From assembly GCF_002953935.1 (NCBI RefSeq), contig NZ_CP026514.1, positions 2,790,001 through 2,854,000 on the forward strand: a stretch of DNA of 64,000 nt. The letters are read 5' to 3'. This document shows positions 17,398 to 25,627 of the stretch, piece after piece (the first letter of the stretch is position 1; each line of letters begins with the position of its first letter). Source of the DNA: Arthrobacter sp. PGP41. GTDB taxonomy: Bacteria; Actinomycetota; Actinomycetes; Actinomycetales; Micrococcaceae. The notes beneath the pieces are model-generated. The model was not told the DNA's origin. It saw only the letters and a list, made by a program, of their open reading frames with translations, and did no database searches. The translations under genes and the position numbers were made by a program.

Positions 17398-18840
17398 GTG
17401 ACAACAGCCACCGTCTCCCCCAACGCCGCAATCCAGCCTGAAGCCGCAGCACAGCCCGGACCGGAAGCCCGCTTCGACCAGCACCATGCCGCAGCCGGCC
17501 GTCCCCTGGCGGCAGTCACCGGCGCGGAAATCCAGGCTCCCCTGATCCATGGCGGGCACGTGCGGTACGCGAACCTGGACTACGGCGCGTCCGCGCCGGC
17601 GCTGTCCGTAGTGTCCGCCTACCTCAACGAAATCCTGCCGTTCTACGCGAGCGTGCACCGCGGAGCGGGCTACGCCTCCCAGATCAGCACCTCGGTCTAC
17701 GAGAATTCCCGTGCGATCGTCCGGGAGTTCGTGGGCGGCCGCCCGGACGATTCTGTGATCTTCACCCGGAACACCACCGACTCCCTCAACCTGCTGGCCG
17801 GCTGCCTGCCCGGCACGGACGGCCAGGCCGACGGCGACGTCCTGTACCTCGACATTGAGCACCACGCCAACCTGCTGCCATGGCAGGGTGTCCCCCACCG
17901 CAGCATCGTGGCGGCCGATACCATCGCAGGGACCGTTGAGGCCGTGCGTGCCGAACTGCAGCACGGCGGCGTAAGCCTGCTCGCCGTCACCGGCGCGTCC
18001 AACGTCACGGGCGAAATCCTTCCCATCCGTGCCCTCGCCGCACTCGCCCACGAGCACGGCGCGCGCATCGTCGTGGACGCGGCGCAGCTGGCGCCGCACC
18101 GCCGTATTGACATCACCGCTGACGACGTCGACTACATCGCCTTCTCGGGGCATAAGCTCTACGCGCCTTTTGGGGCCGGCGTGCTGGTGGGGCGGCCGGA
18201 CTGGCTCGACGCCGGAACACCGCACCTGGCCGGCGGCGGCGCCGTCAAGGAGGCAAGGCTCGACGGCGTCAGCTGGGCAACGGGTCCGGCCCGCCACGAG
18301 GGCGGATCACCGAACGTACTGGGAGCGGCTACCCTGGCCCGTGCGACGCAGGTCATCGCTGCGCTGGACCAGGACCGCTGGCACGCACACGAATCAGCCA
18401 TCCGTTCCTACCTGGTGGAAGGCCTGCAGGGAATCGACGGCGTGACTGTCCACCAGATTTTCAAGGACACGAACCCGGATACCGACACCATCGGGGTGGT
18501 CAACTTCTCGGTGGAAGGATACGACGCCGGACTCGTGGCGGCGTACCTGTCAGCAGAGCATGGCGTGGGCCTGCGCGACGGCCGCTTCTGCGCCCACCCG
18601 CTGCTGAAGCGGCTGGGCCTGCCGTCCGGTTCCCTCCGTGCCAGCTTCGGCGTGGGATCCCGGCTTGACGATGCCCAGCGGCTCCTGGCAGGAATCCGTG
18701 AGCTGCGGAGCAAGGGGCTCGGCTGGGACTATGTGGTGGATGCGGGCCGCTGGGTTCCCGCCAACGACAACCGCACATACCCGCATTGGGCTCCCAACAC
18801 GCCGGGAACGGCCGGCGCCGCCCCCTGCATCGACGACTGA
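17398..18840 (+). CDS. Class V aminotransferase / cysteine desulfurase-like, SAM-regulated
   Basis: 480-residue PLP enzyme of fold type I, class V. After a disordered N-terminus of about 55 residues come YANLDYGASAPA, VHRGAGYAS (about 83), FTRNTTDSLN (about 122), EHHANLLPW with the PLP-stacking histidine (about 156), VDAAQLAPHRR (about 223) and the PLP-lysine motif FSGHKLYAPFGAGVLVGR (about 243-260). The C-terminal part has GLRDGRFCAHPLL, with a cysteine in the region where NifS/SufS proteins carry the sulfur-accepting cysteine. Control by a SAM riboswitch points to sulfur assimilation or methionine/cysteine metabolism and not iron-sulfur assembly, but the substrate is unknown. Confidence 0.8.
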   Translation: MTTATVSPNAAIQPEAAAQPGPEARFDQHHAAAGRPLAAVTGAEIQAPLIHGGHVRYANLDYGASAPALSVVSAYLNEILPFYASVHRGAGYASQISTSVYENSRAIVREFVGGRPDDSVIFTRNTTDSLNLLAGCLPGTDGQADGDVLYLDIEHHANLLPWQGVPHRSIVAADTIAGTVEAVRAELQHGGVSLLAVTGASNVTGEILPIRALAALAHEHGARIVVDAAQLAPHRRIDITADDVDYIAFSGHKLYAPFGAGVLVGRPDWLDAGTPHLAGGGAVKEARLDGVSWATGPARHEGGSPNVLGAATLARATQVIAALDQDRWHAHESAIRSYLVEGLQGIDGVTVHQIFKDTNPDTDTIGVVNFSVEGYDAGLVAAYLSAEHGVGLRDGRFCAHPLLKRLGLPSGSLRASFGVGSRLDDAQRLLAGIRELRSKGLGWDYVVDAGRWVPANDNRTYPHWAPNTPGTAGAAPCIDD

Positions 18841-18933
18841 CGTGCGGCACGACTGAAGGCGGCCATCCGCGACACCGGCGCGGGTGCGGTAAATTCGGAA
18901 GGTAGCAACGAGACCTGACGAAGGAGGCCACGC

Positions 18934-19692
18934 GTGGCACGGGGTGGCCCCAAGCTGGATCATGGCCGACGCCGGGAACTGGGCCAAAGCTTCCAGGATG
19001 GCGGCAAGCATTACCAGCAGGTGCGGCCCGGATATCCCCCGGAGACCGCCCAGTGGCTGGTCCCGCAGGGCGCCCGCGATGCGCTCGATGTCGGTGCCGG
19101 CACCGGCAAGTTCACTGAACTGCTGCTGGACCTTGGTCTCTCTGTCACCGCGGTGGACCCCTCAGCCGACATGCTCGGGCAACTGGCGGAACACTATCCC
19201 GGCGCCGCGGCTGTCCTGGGCGCCGCGGAGGCCACCGGCCTGCCTGATTCAGCGTTCGACGTCGTCACCGTGGCCCAGGCCTGGCACTGGTGCGATGCGC
19301 TGCGGGCCAGCACGGAACTGGCCCGCGTCCTCCGCCCGCAGGGAACTCTTGGCCTGGTCTGGAACCAGCTGGACACGTCCGTCCCCTGGGTCCACCGGCT
19401 CTCGAGGATCATGCACGCAGGGGATGTCTACAAACCCGGTTTCCGGCCGCTGGTGGGCCCTGAGTTCGAGGGGCTCGAAGGCCACCTTACGCACTGGCGG
19501 GACTCCGTCACCACCACGGACCTGATGGAGCTGACAAAGTCGCGCAGCTACTACCTCCGTGCGGCCGAGGCCACCCGGGCGAAAGTACTGGCGAACCTCG
19601 ACTGGTACCTGCATGAGCACCTGGGACATGCGCCGGGCGAGGAACTGGAGTTGCCATACCTGACACTGGCCTGGCGGGCGGTGAGGGCATGA
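18934..19692 (+). CDS. Class I SAM-dependent methyltransferase
   Basis: 252-residue soluble methyltransferase. The GTG start has a strong AAGGAGG eight bases upstream, and TAAATT about 40 bases upstream could be its -10. Motif I is LDVGAGTGKFTELL (about residue 50) and the acidic end of beta-2 is VTAVDPSADML (about 71). Motif II/III follow as FDVVTVAQAWHWCD (about 108) and LRPQGTLGLVWNQLD. The N-terminal FQDGGKHYQQVRPGYP is typical of a family of uncharacterised methyltransferases acting on small molecules. The substrate cannot be inferred. Confidence 0.8.
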   Translation: MARGGPKLDHGRRRELGQSFQDGGKHYQQVRPGYPPETAQWLVPQGARDALDVGAGTGKFTELLLDLGLSVTAVDPSADMLGQLAEHYPGAAAVLGAAEATGLPDSAFDVVTVAQAWHWCDALRASTELARVLRPQGTLGLVWNQLDTSVPWVHRLSRIMHAGDVYKPGFRPLVGPEFEGLEGHLTHWRDSVTTTDLMELTKSRSYYLRAAEATRAKVLANLDWYLHEHLGHAPGEELELPYLTLAWRAVRA

Positions 19693-19743
19693 ATGCCCGC
19701 CACTCCCTGCCCCGCTACTCCCCGCATGGCGGCGGCGAGCCGG

Positions 19744-19756
19744 TAGGCTTGGTCCC
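19744..19756 (+). promoter_or_regulatory. -10 element for a leaderless dtxR-family transcript
   Basis: TAGGCT (19744-19749) fits TANNNT and lies seven bases before the GTG at 19757, with no ribosome site between. The layout suggests a leaderless message. Confidence 0.5.
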
Positions 19757-20485
19757 GTGAAGACCAGCGCGCCCTCCTCCTCCATCGAGGACTACGTCAA
19801 GGTCATCTACTCATTCACCGAATGGCAGGACAAGCCCATCACGTCCTCCCAGCTCGCGCAGCGCCTTGGCGTGGCCAATTCCTCCGTATCGGAAATGGTC
19901 CGCAAGCTGAAGGACCAAGGCCTGGTGGATCACAAACCGTACAGTGCCATCAGGCTCACCGACGCCGGGCTCCGGCTTGCCCTTTCCATGGTGCGGCGCC
20001 ACCGGCTGATCGAGACCTACCTCGTCCAGCAGTTGGGGTACAGCTGGGACGAAGTGCACGACGAAGCCGAACTGCTGGAGCATGCCGTCTCGGACATCTT
20101 CATAGAACGGGTGGCAGCCAAGCTGGGCAACCCGCAGCGGGATCCGCACGGCGATCCGATTCCCACTGCGGATGGCAAAGTGTTTATGCCCCGAGCGCAC
20201 CTTATGGGTGAACTCGATGAGGGCCACACCGGGCGGATTACCCGGATCAGCGACGACAACCCGGAACTGCTGCGCTACCTCGCCGCCGAAGAGATAGACC
20301 TCGACGCCGAAGTTGAGGTGGTGGGCCGCCGGCCCTTCGGCGGCGCCCTGGTGGTGCGGATCAGCAATTCGGGCCGCGAACGGAACTACGACCTCGCTGA
20401 CGAGGTTACGTCGGCGCTGTGGGTGCACAGCGATCATCCCCACCCCGGCTGCCTCCTCGGGGACGCTGACTTGCCCAGGGTGTGA
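19757..20485 (+). CDS. DtxR/MntR-family metal-dependent transcriptional regulator
   Basis: 242-residue metalloregulator. An N-terminal winged helix (about 1-70) includes SIEDYVKVIYSFTEW, LAQRLGVANSSVSEMVRKL and GLVDHKPYSAIRLTDAG. The dimerisation/metal-binding domain (about 75-145) has RRHRLIETYL and DEVHDEAELLEHAVSD, containing the expected His/Glu ligands. A C-terminal FeoA/SH3-like domain occupies about 160-230. It could be an iron (IdeR-type) or manganese (MntR-type) sensor; sequence alone does not decide. Its stop overlaps the first fluC gene (GTGA), so they are coupled. Confidence 0.85.
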   Translation: MKTSAPSSSIEDYVKVIYSFTEWQDKPITSSQLAQRLGVANSSVSEMVRKLKDQGLVDHKPYSAIRLTDAGLRLALSMVRRHRLIETYLVQQLGYSWDEVHDEAELLEHAVSDIFIERVAAKLGNPQRDPHGDPIPTADGKVFMPRAHLMGELDEGHTGRITRISDDNPELLRYLAAEEIDLDAEVEVVGRRPFGGALVVRISNSGRERNYDLADEVTSALWVHSDHPHPGCLLGDADLPRV

Positions 20486-20907
20486 GCCGGCTGAAGACTC
20501 CCGGCGTAGGGCTGCGCGCCTGGCTTGCGGTGGCGGCCGGCGCCCTGATCGGCACCGAGCTGCGGTACGGCCTGGCTGTTGCGTTTCCTGAACTGCCCGG
20601 TGCCTTTCCCTGGGCCACCCTGGGCATCAACGTGGCCGGCAGCTTTGTCCTGGCCGCCCTCACCACCGTGTGGATGGCCCGGCCGCAGACTGCCTTCTGG
20701 CTGCGGGCCGGACTGGGGCCTGGCCTGCTGGGCTCCTTCACCACATTCTCGGCCGTGGTCTTTTCCGTGGACCAGCTGGCCCGGGCCGGGCAGCATGCTG
20801 TGTGGGCCGCCTACCTCGCACTGTCGCTGCTCCTTGGACTTGCGGCCGCCGGCGCGGGGTGGCGGGCCGGGAAATTTGTTGGCCGGCGCCCCGGGGTCCG
20901 CCGATGA
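20482..20907 (+). CDS. crcB: Fluoride ion channel FluC/CrcB, first subunit
   Basis: 141-residue membrane protein with four hydrophobic helices that exports fluoride passively. Family features are GALIGTELRYGLA, LGINVAGSFVLAAL (conserved asparagine) and GPGLLGSFTTFSAVVF, which holds the TTFS phenylalanine region. Its GTG overlaps the end of the dtxR-family gene. It is followed by a second copy with an ATGA overlap. Tandem pairs in Gram-positive bacteria usually encode heterodimers of opposite orientation. Confidence 0.88.
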   Translation: MSRLKTPGVGLRAWLAVAAGALIGTELRYGLAVAFPELPGAFPWATLGINVAGSFVLAALTTVWMARPQTAFWLRAGLGPGLLGSFTTFSAVVFSVDQLARAGQHAVWAAYLALSLLLGLAAAGAGWRAGKFVGRRPGVRR

Positions 20908-21305
20908 TCGCGGCGGTCATGGTAGGAATATTCGGCGTGGCAGGCGCCCTTCTCCGCTTCGGCGTGGACAGCTGGTTTGCGCACCATAGCTCCACCCGCA
21001 GTACACGCACCGCAGGCAGCGCAGGGAGGCTGCACTGGCCCTGGGCCACACTGCTGGTAAACGTGGCGGGCTGCTTCATCATCGGTGCAACGCACGGCAT
21101 CACTGCGGGGCTGGGGCTTGGTGCCGAATGGCAGGCCATCCTGGCGGCGGGCCTGGCCGGCGGGCTGACCACCTTCAGTTCGTGGACCACGGCCACGGTG
21201 CGGCTGCTCAGCGAGGAACGATTCGGCGCTGCCGCAGCGAATCTCGCGGCCAACCTGGTCCTGGGTTTTGGTGCCGCAGCTGCCGGGATTGCCATGATGT
21301 CCTAG
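20904..21305 (+). CDS. crcB: Fluoride ion channel FluC/CrcB, second subunit
   Basis: 133-residue partner of the preceding channel protein, with four helices. It has GVAGALLRFGVDSWF, TLLVNVAGCFIIGATHG and AGGLTTFSSWTTATVRLL, the same motifs as its neighbour but in a divergent sequence. I placed the start at 20904 because it gives the coupled ATGA overlap and the family length; the frame is open further upstream. The pair probably assembles as a heterodimer. Confidence 0.87.
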   Translation: MIAAVMVGIFGVAGALLRFGVDSWFAHHSSTRSTRTAGSAGRLHWPWATLLVNVAGCFIIGATHGITAGLGLGAEWQAILAAGLAGGLTTFSSWTTATVRLLSEERFGAAAANLAANLVLGFGAAAAGIAMMS

Positions 21306-21372
21306 CGTTGGCTGTCTTTTCAGCTGTGGTGGCAAGGCGCTGATTTGGCGGGCTCCCGTATCGTGGATGGTG

Positions 21373-21741
21373 ATGATTAGCAGACGCGACGCGGCCATTG
21401 CCCTTGATGTACCGATGGAGATGGCACAGCGCCATGGCCTTCCGAAGTGGATGACGGAGGCCGAGCTGGGTGAAATCCTGGACAGCCCGCCGCCTTGGTT
21501 GGTCCAGTCCCGCGCAAACCGCACCGGCAAACGCCCTGTGTGGGTCCACCTGGAATGCGCAGTCTGCGGTTACGAGGAAGCCGCCCGCCCCAAGAAATGG
21601 TGGCCGGACTTCACCTACGTGGTGTGCGGGCACCATACTCCAGAAGAGGTTCCCCGCGTGCGCGAAGGCTACGTCCGCAGCGAGTTCGACGGCGTTGGGA
21701 CACGTTTTGTGGGCATCGCCGACGTACCTGTTCCCGACTGA
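21373..21741 (+). CDS. Hypothetical protein with possible zinc-ribbon cysteines
   Basis: A roughly 122-residue soluble protein that I cannot assign to a family with confidence. It begins MISRRDAAIALDVPMEMAQR, which could be a short helix-turn-helix-like segment. A central ECAVCGYEE followed by YVVCGHH gives a CxxC...CxHH pattern that could bind zinc. TATCGT (21359-21364) ends eight bases before the ATG at 21373, so the message may be leaderless, and ATG 21367 or GTG 21370 are in-frame alternatives. Function unknown. Confidence 0.55.
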   Translation: MISRRDAAIALDVPMEMAQRHGLPKWMTEAELGEILDSPPPWLVQSRANRTGKRPVWVHLECAVCGYEEAARPKKWWPDFTYVVCGHHTPEEVPRVREGYVRSEFDGVGTRFVGIADVPVPD

Positions 21742-21833
21742 TTCGGGCCATTCCGGGCCATTACATTCGGGGCTGATTAGGCGTAACTTACGAAGTGGGA
21801 CGCAGCCCGTCCCACTGCTGTAAGGAGCACGCC

Positions 21834-21968
21834 ATGCCTGACAAAACACCCCACCAGAACCTGGCAAAGAAGCCGGTCAAGACCATCAAGGAAAAACGCG
21901 CCGAAAAGAAGGCGAAGAACCCTGAGGGCGCCCAGGACCCGGTGGCCCACTTGAAGAAGCGCCGGTAG
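21834..21968 (+). CDS. Small lysine-rich hypothetical protein (44 residues)
   Basis: Short frame beginning MPDKTPHQNLAKKPVKTIKE and ending in a KKRR tail, preceded by a good ribosome site (TAAGGAGCACGCC). The composition is strongly basic and low in complexity. It ends two bases before the convergent protease stop. The ribosome site and biased codon choice support a real gene. It may be a nucleic-acid-binding or stress-related microprotein, but nothing in the sequence fixes a role. Confidence 0.6.
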   Translation: MPDKTPHQNLAKKPVKTIKEKRAEKKAKNPEGAQDPVAHLKKRR

Positions 21969-21970
21969 CT

Positions 21971-22954
21971 TTACTGACCGTTTGCCTGCATCTCTTCGGG
22001 TACGGCGACGACGTCCTCTTCCCTGCCGTGCCTCAGCACCCTGATCTGCAGCGGCTGGCCGATTGCATCGGCAAACAGCAGTTTCTGCAGGCTCTCAGCG
22101 TTGCTGACGGCGCGGCTTCCGGCTGTGAGGATGATGTCGCCCGCCTGCAGTCCCGCGCGGCCTGCGGGTGATCCGGCCAGCACCTCCACCACCCTTAGCC
22201 CCTCCCGCTGGCCTGTCCTGATCACTGCGCTGGCGTTCAGCCGGATGGGGGTGCTGACCACTCCAAGGTAGGCGCGCCTGACCCGCCCGTCGTTCAGCAG
22301 GGCTGCGATGATTCGCCGTGTTGTGGTGTTGATGGGCACGGCAAGGCCCAGCCCGGCGCCGGCCACCGCCGTGTTGATGCCCACGATCCTGCCGTGCGCG
22401 TCTGCCAGGGCGCCGCCGGAACTGCCTGGGTTAAGGGCCGCGTCGGTCTGGATGACGTCCTCGATCACCCGCCGGTTGCCGCCCGCCCAGACCGGAATGG
22501 AACGGCCCAGGCCGCTGACCACTCCGGCCGTGACCGATCCTGCCAGCCCGAGCGGATTCCCGACTGCGATAACCAGCTGGCCAACACGCAGTGTCTCGGC
22601 ATCGCCGAACCGGGCGGAGGCCACCCTCGGTGCTTTGCCGCGGACCACGGCGAGATCCGACAAGGGATCAACGCCCACGAGTTCGAGATCGGTCCGGCTG
22701 CCGTCGGCAAATGCGGCATGGCCCTTACTGGTGCCGGCCACCACGTGGGAATTGGTCAGGAGATAGCCGTCCTCGGTAAAGAGGACCGCGGAACCTGCTC
22801 CCATGCGGAACCGGCCGTTCCGGCGGGTGCTGGTCATTTCTATGGCCGCAACGTGCGGCGTAACGGTCTCAGCCACCCGCATGACCGTCTCCGAATATGA
22901 GTCCAGCAGGCCGTCGTCGAACACTTCTGGACTCGGCTCGCGCATCTGGTTCAT
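21971..22954 (-). CDS. Trypsin-like serine protease with PDZ domain (HtrA/DegP-like), no membrane anchor
   Basis: 327-residue S1C-type protease. The catalytic triad is visible: His in LLTNSHVVAG (about residue 70), Asp in VDPLSDLAVV (about 100) and Ser in LNPGSSGGAL (about 179). A single PDZ domain follows (about 225-320; VVEVLAGSPAGRAGLQAGDIIL). Unlike most actinobacterial HtrA proteins, there is no signal peptide or N-terminal membrane helix in this or any plausible longer start. The enzyme should therefore be cytosolic. Monocistronic; its upstream neighbour is the tmRNA terminator. Confidence 0.85.
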   Translation of the reverse strand: MNQMREPSPEVFDDGLLDSYSETVMRVAETVTPHVAAIEMTSTRRNGRFRMGAGSAVLFTEDGYLLTNSHVVAGTSKGHAAFADGSRTDLELVGVDPLSDLAVVRGKAPRVASARFGDAETLRVGQLVIAVGNPLGLAGSVTAGVVSGLGRSIPVWAGGNRRVIEDVIQTDAALNPGSSGGALADAHGRIVGINTAVAGAGLGLAVPINTTTRRIIAALLNDGRVRRAYLGVVSTPIRLNASAVIRTGQREGLRVVEVLAGSPAGRAGLQAGDIILTAGSRAVSNAESLQKLLFADAIGQPLQIRVLRHGREEDVVAVPEEMQANGQ

Positions 22955-23097
22955 GGGGCACCTCCTGGCTGCTCCGGCTGGCCCGGGCCAGCCGGGTCCG
23001 CGACGCCGGATCTTATAGGGGACAACCCAAGGCCAGCGGCGGCTAGTCCCGGACGGGCTACGCCGTCGGTGAACAGCCGTTCCTTCTGGCCAAGCGC

Positions 23098-23142
23098 TTA
23101 AACACGGAAAGACCCGGACGGGATGTGCGGGTCTTTCCGTGT
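23098..23142 (-). terminator. Terminator of tmRNA
   Basis: Perfect 15-bp stem ACACGGAAAGACCCG / CGGGTCTTTCCGTGT (23102-23116 with 23128-23142), read on the minus strand and followed by TTAAG. It is placed 22 bases past the mature tmRNA 3' end. Confidence 0.85.
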
Positions 23143-23163
23143 GCCTTGCGGCTTTTCAAAATG

Positions 23164-23529
23164 TGGAGATGGGGGGAATTGAACCCCCGTCCGATGTCGT
23201 GTTGTCAGGGCTTCTCCGGGCGCAGTTTGCGTCGGATTTTCTCGGCCCCAGCCATGCTGCAAACAGCTGGCTGATCCGGGCCCAGTCATCTAAGAGTCCC
23301 GCTCACCCCGATGACGGGGGTAAGCAGCAGTGGCTATCTAAATGACGCCAGGATCCGGGGCGATAGCAACCTCGGGCTGACGGACTGTCTTACTGCTTAG
23401 GCAGCAAGAGCGAAGTCAGTGCGCTTAGATTCGGCACTTATTGGTTTGCAGACAGCGTTTACGAGATAATTCTGCATCCTCGGCCCGCTTCACCTGTCGC
23501 GACTAACATCGTCGAAACCGATCATCCCC
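23164..23529 (-). ncRNA. ssrA: tmRNA (ssrA)
   Basis: About 366 bases. The acceptor stem is formed by 5' GGGGATG (23529-23523) and 3' CATCTCC (23171-23165) with discriminator A at 23164. A T-arm GGGGGTTCAATTCCCCC is present. The mRNA-like part encodes the proteolysis tag AESKRTDFALAA, then TAA (tag codons 23435-23400, stop 23399-23397). The CCA end is not encoded: the genome continues CAT after the discriminator. It works with SmpB, encoded just upstream on the same strand, to rescue stalled ribosomes. Confidence 0.95.
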
Positions 23530-23616
23530 GTATTTTGTTACCAAACCGGCGGGCTTCCCCTCCGGACTACCAATAGTAACGCATGATCCGCGGGATTCAT
23601 TCCCCGCGGCGGCTTC

Positions 23617-24090
23617 CTAGCGGCGGCGGTTGCGTTCCCGCATCTCACGCTGCGCCTCACGGTTGTCCTGCTGCTCGCGGAGGGTCTGGCGCTTGTCGTA
23701 CTCGCGTTTACCGCGGGCCACGCCGATCTCCACCTTGGCCTTACCGTCAACGAAGTACAGCTGCAGCGGCACGATGGTGTAGCCCGATTCCCGCACCTTG
23801 TGGGAAATCTTGATGAGCTCCTCGCGATGCAGCAGCAGCTTGCGGCGGCGGCGGGCGGCGTGGTTCGTCCAGCTCCCCTGGTTGTACTCGGGGATGTGGA
23901 TGGCCTCCATCCACAGCTCGTCGTTGTAGAAGGTGCAGAACCCGTCCACCATGGAGGCGTGGCCTTCCCGCAGGGACTTCACTTCGGTGCCCATGAGCGC
24001 GATTCCAGCCTCGTAAGTATCCAGCACGTGGTAGTCATGCCGGGCCTTACGGTTGGTGGCCACCACTTTACGGCCACTTTCTTTAGGCAA
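23617..24090 (-). CDS. smpB: SsrA-binding protein SmpB
   Basis: 157-residue partner of tmRNA. It shows the OB-fold core KVVATNRKARHDYHVLDTYE, GIALMGTEVKSLREGHASMV and the basic C-terminal helix that enters the mRNA channel (KRQTLREQQ to RERNRRR). Translation starts at TTG 24090, eight bases after GAGGAG. The ssrA gene lies 87 bases downstream, the usual actinobacterial order. Confidence 0.95.
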   Translation of the reverse strand: MPKESGRKVVATNRKARHDYHVLDTYEAGIALMGTEVKSLREGHASMVDGFCTFYNDELWMEAIHIPEYNQGSWTNHAARRRRKLLLHREELIKISHKVRESGYTIVPLQLYFVDGKAKVEIGVARGKREYDKRQTLREQQDNREAQREMRERNRRR

Positions 24091-24176
24091 GGGAAAGCTC
24101 CTCAGTTCAAGAATCGGATGTCCGCCGGCCCAGCCGGCGCGGAGTCATACCAGTCTACGGCAGGCCGCGCGCCTCG

Positions 24177-25601
24177 CTACAGCAGGCGCATCGGGTCCAC
24201 GGCGGTGCCGTTCAGCCAGGTTTCAAAGTGGGCGTGGCAGCCAGTGGAGTTCCCTGTATTGCCCGAGTAGGCAATAAGCTGCCCCTGCGAGACCCGCTGC
24301 CCGTTCGACACCACGATGCTGGCGTTGTGGTAGTAGATGGTGTTCAGGGTGTTGCCCTCGACCAGGCCGTGGGAGATTTTGACCCGCCAGCCGCCGCCGT
24401 CGGCGGAACTCCAGCCCGAACTGAAGACCTCTCCCGCCGCTGCCGCATAGACGGGCGTGCCGCAGGCGGCGCCGAAGTCGATGCCGGTGTGCAAGTACCC
24501 GCCCTGGCCGTAGAAGTCGATGGTGCCCGGCGGCGTCGCCCGCCAGCCGAAGCCGGACGTGATGGGAACGCTGCCATCAAAAGGGTGCCGGAGACCAAAG
24601 GCCGACGGCGATCCAATAGGCGGCACAAACGGCTGCACCGGGGGCGGCGGCTGGTTCCTCGCTGCCGCGGCGGCCGCGGCAGCTGCGGCAGCTTCCGCCG
24701 CCAGCCGGCGCTGCTCGGCTTCCCAGGCTTCGCGGAGTTTCCTGTCGCGTTCCTGGATTTCCGCGGCCACAGCGTTCTGGCTGGCCTGCACACCTGCGAG
24801 CTGGGACTGGATGCCGGGCTTGGCCGCCTGGAGTTCGGCGTCGAGGCGGGTAGTGTCGGCGATCAGGCGGTCTACTTCTTCCTTCCGGGCGGCTGCTTCA
24901 TCACGTGCCGCCTTCTCCCGCTCGAGGGCTGCGTCAGCCTTGGCTTTGAGGTCCTTGATCTCGGCTTCCACGGCCTGGAGCCGGGCTTCGGAGTTCACGT
25001 TGGTAGCGTTCTGCTGCGACAGCTTGTCCATGGCGGCGTTTTGGCTCCGCATGGCCTGGTCCGCCAGGTCCATGGTTTCGGTGAGGCTGCCGCCGTTGTT
25101 GGCCCCGAAGAAAAGTGACAGGTTGGACGGTACGCCGCCGGATTTGTAGGCCTGCGTGGCGATCTGGCCGATCAGCTTCTTGGTGTCTGCAATCTTTTGC
25201 TTGTCCGTCTCAAGCTGCTGGGTGATCTTGGCCTTGTTCTGCTGCGCCATGTCCACGCGGGCGGAGAGCGCCTCCACCTCTTTGACGGCACCGGCCACGC
25301 GCCCTTGGGCCTCAAGCAGTGCCTGCTGCGCGCCAGGCAACTGGCCCTGGTAGATCACCAGGTCGCTGGCCGCCTTGGCAATGCGCGAATCGACGAATTC
25401 CAGGGACTGCTGGACGCGGGCCGCCTCCGCTTCCAGCGCCCGCTGCCTGTCTTCCAGCTCGTCAGCGAAGGCCGGGGCTGTGGAGGAGGCCAGGCCCGCG
25501 GCAAGGACGACTGCCAGCAGGCCGCTGAGAATGCTTTTGCGGTGCGCCATGCGGCGGCTGTTCAGCCGGTGTCGCGGCGACGTTTGGTCCGTTAAGTTCA
25601 T
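24177..25601 (-). CDS. Secreted M23 peptidoglycan endopeptidase with coiled coil (FtsEX partner, EnvC/RipC-like)
   Basis: 474-residue cell-wall hydrolase. I chose the ATG at 25601 (MNLTDQTSPRHRL) because AAGGA lies seven bases upstream; a longer start at 25625 is possible. A signal peptide ends near APAFA. Long coiled-coil segments follow (about 35-180 and 205-310), with an alanine-rich stretch, then a proline-rich hinge. The LytM/M23 domain (about 345-474) has the metal ligands in YLHTGIDFG and HAHFE. It lies directly behind ftsX, so it is probably the hydrolase that FtsEX activates during cell separation. Confidence 0.9.
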   Translation of the reverse strand: MNLTDQTSPRHRLNSRRMAHRKSILSGLLAVVLAAGLASSTAPAFADELEDRQRALEAEAARVQQSLEFVDSRIAKAASDLVIYQGQLPGAQQALLEAQGRVAGAVKEVEALSARVDMAQQNKAKITQQLETDKQKIADTKKLIGQIATQAYKSGGVPSNLSLFFGANNGGSLTETMDLADQAMRSQNAAMDKLSQQNATNVNSEARLQAVEAEIKDLKAKADAALEREKAARDEAAARKEEVDRLIADTTRLDAELQAAKPGIQSQLAGVQASQNAVAAEIQERDRKLREAWEAEQRRLAAEAAAAAAAAAAARNQPPPPVQPFVPPIGSPSAFGLRHPFDGSVPITSGFGWRATPPGTIDFYGQGGYLHTGIDFGAACGTPVYAAAAGEVFSSGWSSADGGGWRVKISHGLVEGNTLNTIYYHNASIVVSNGQRVSQGQLIAYSGNTGNSTGCHAHFETWLNGTAVDPMRLL

Positions 25602-25627
25602 GGGCATTCCTTGTTCGGTTTGCATAC

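Noticed and set aside
20400..20481. Fluoride riboswitch ahead of the crcB pair
   Set aside because: The upstream bases are coding sequence of the dtxR-family gene and show no fluoride-aptamer blocks.
23588..23609. CCGCGGG/CCCGCGG hairpin between smpB and ssrA as a terminator
   Set aside because: There is no T-run after it on the minus strand; probably a processing or read-through hairpin, not a clear terminator.
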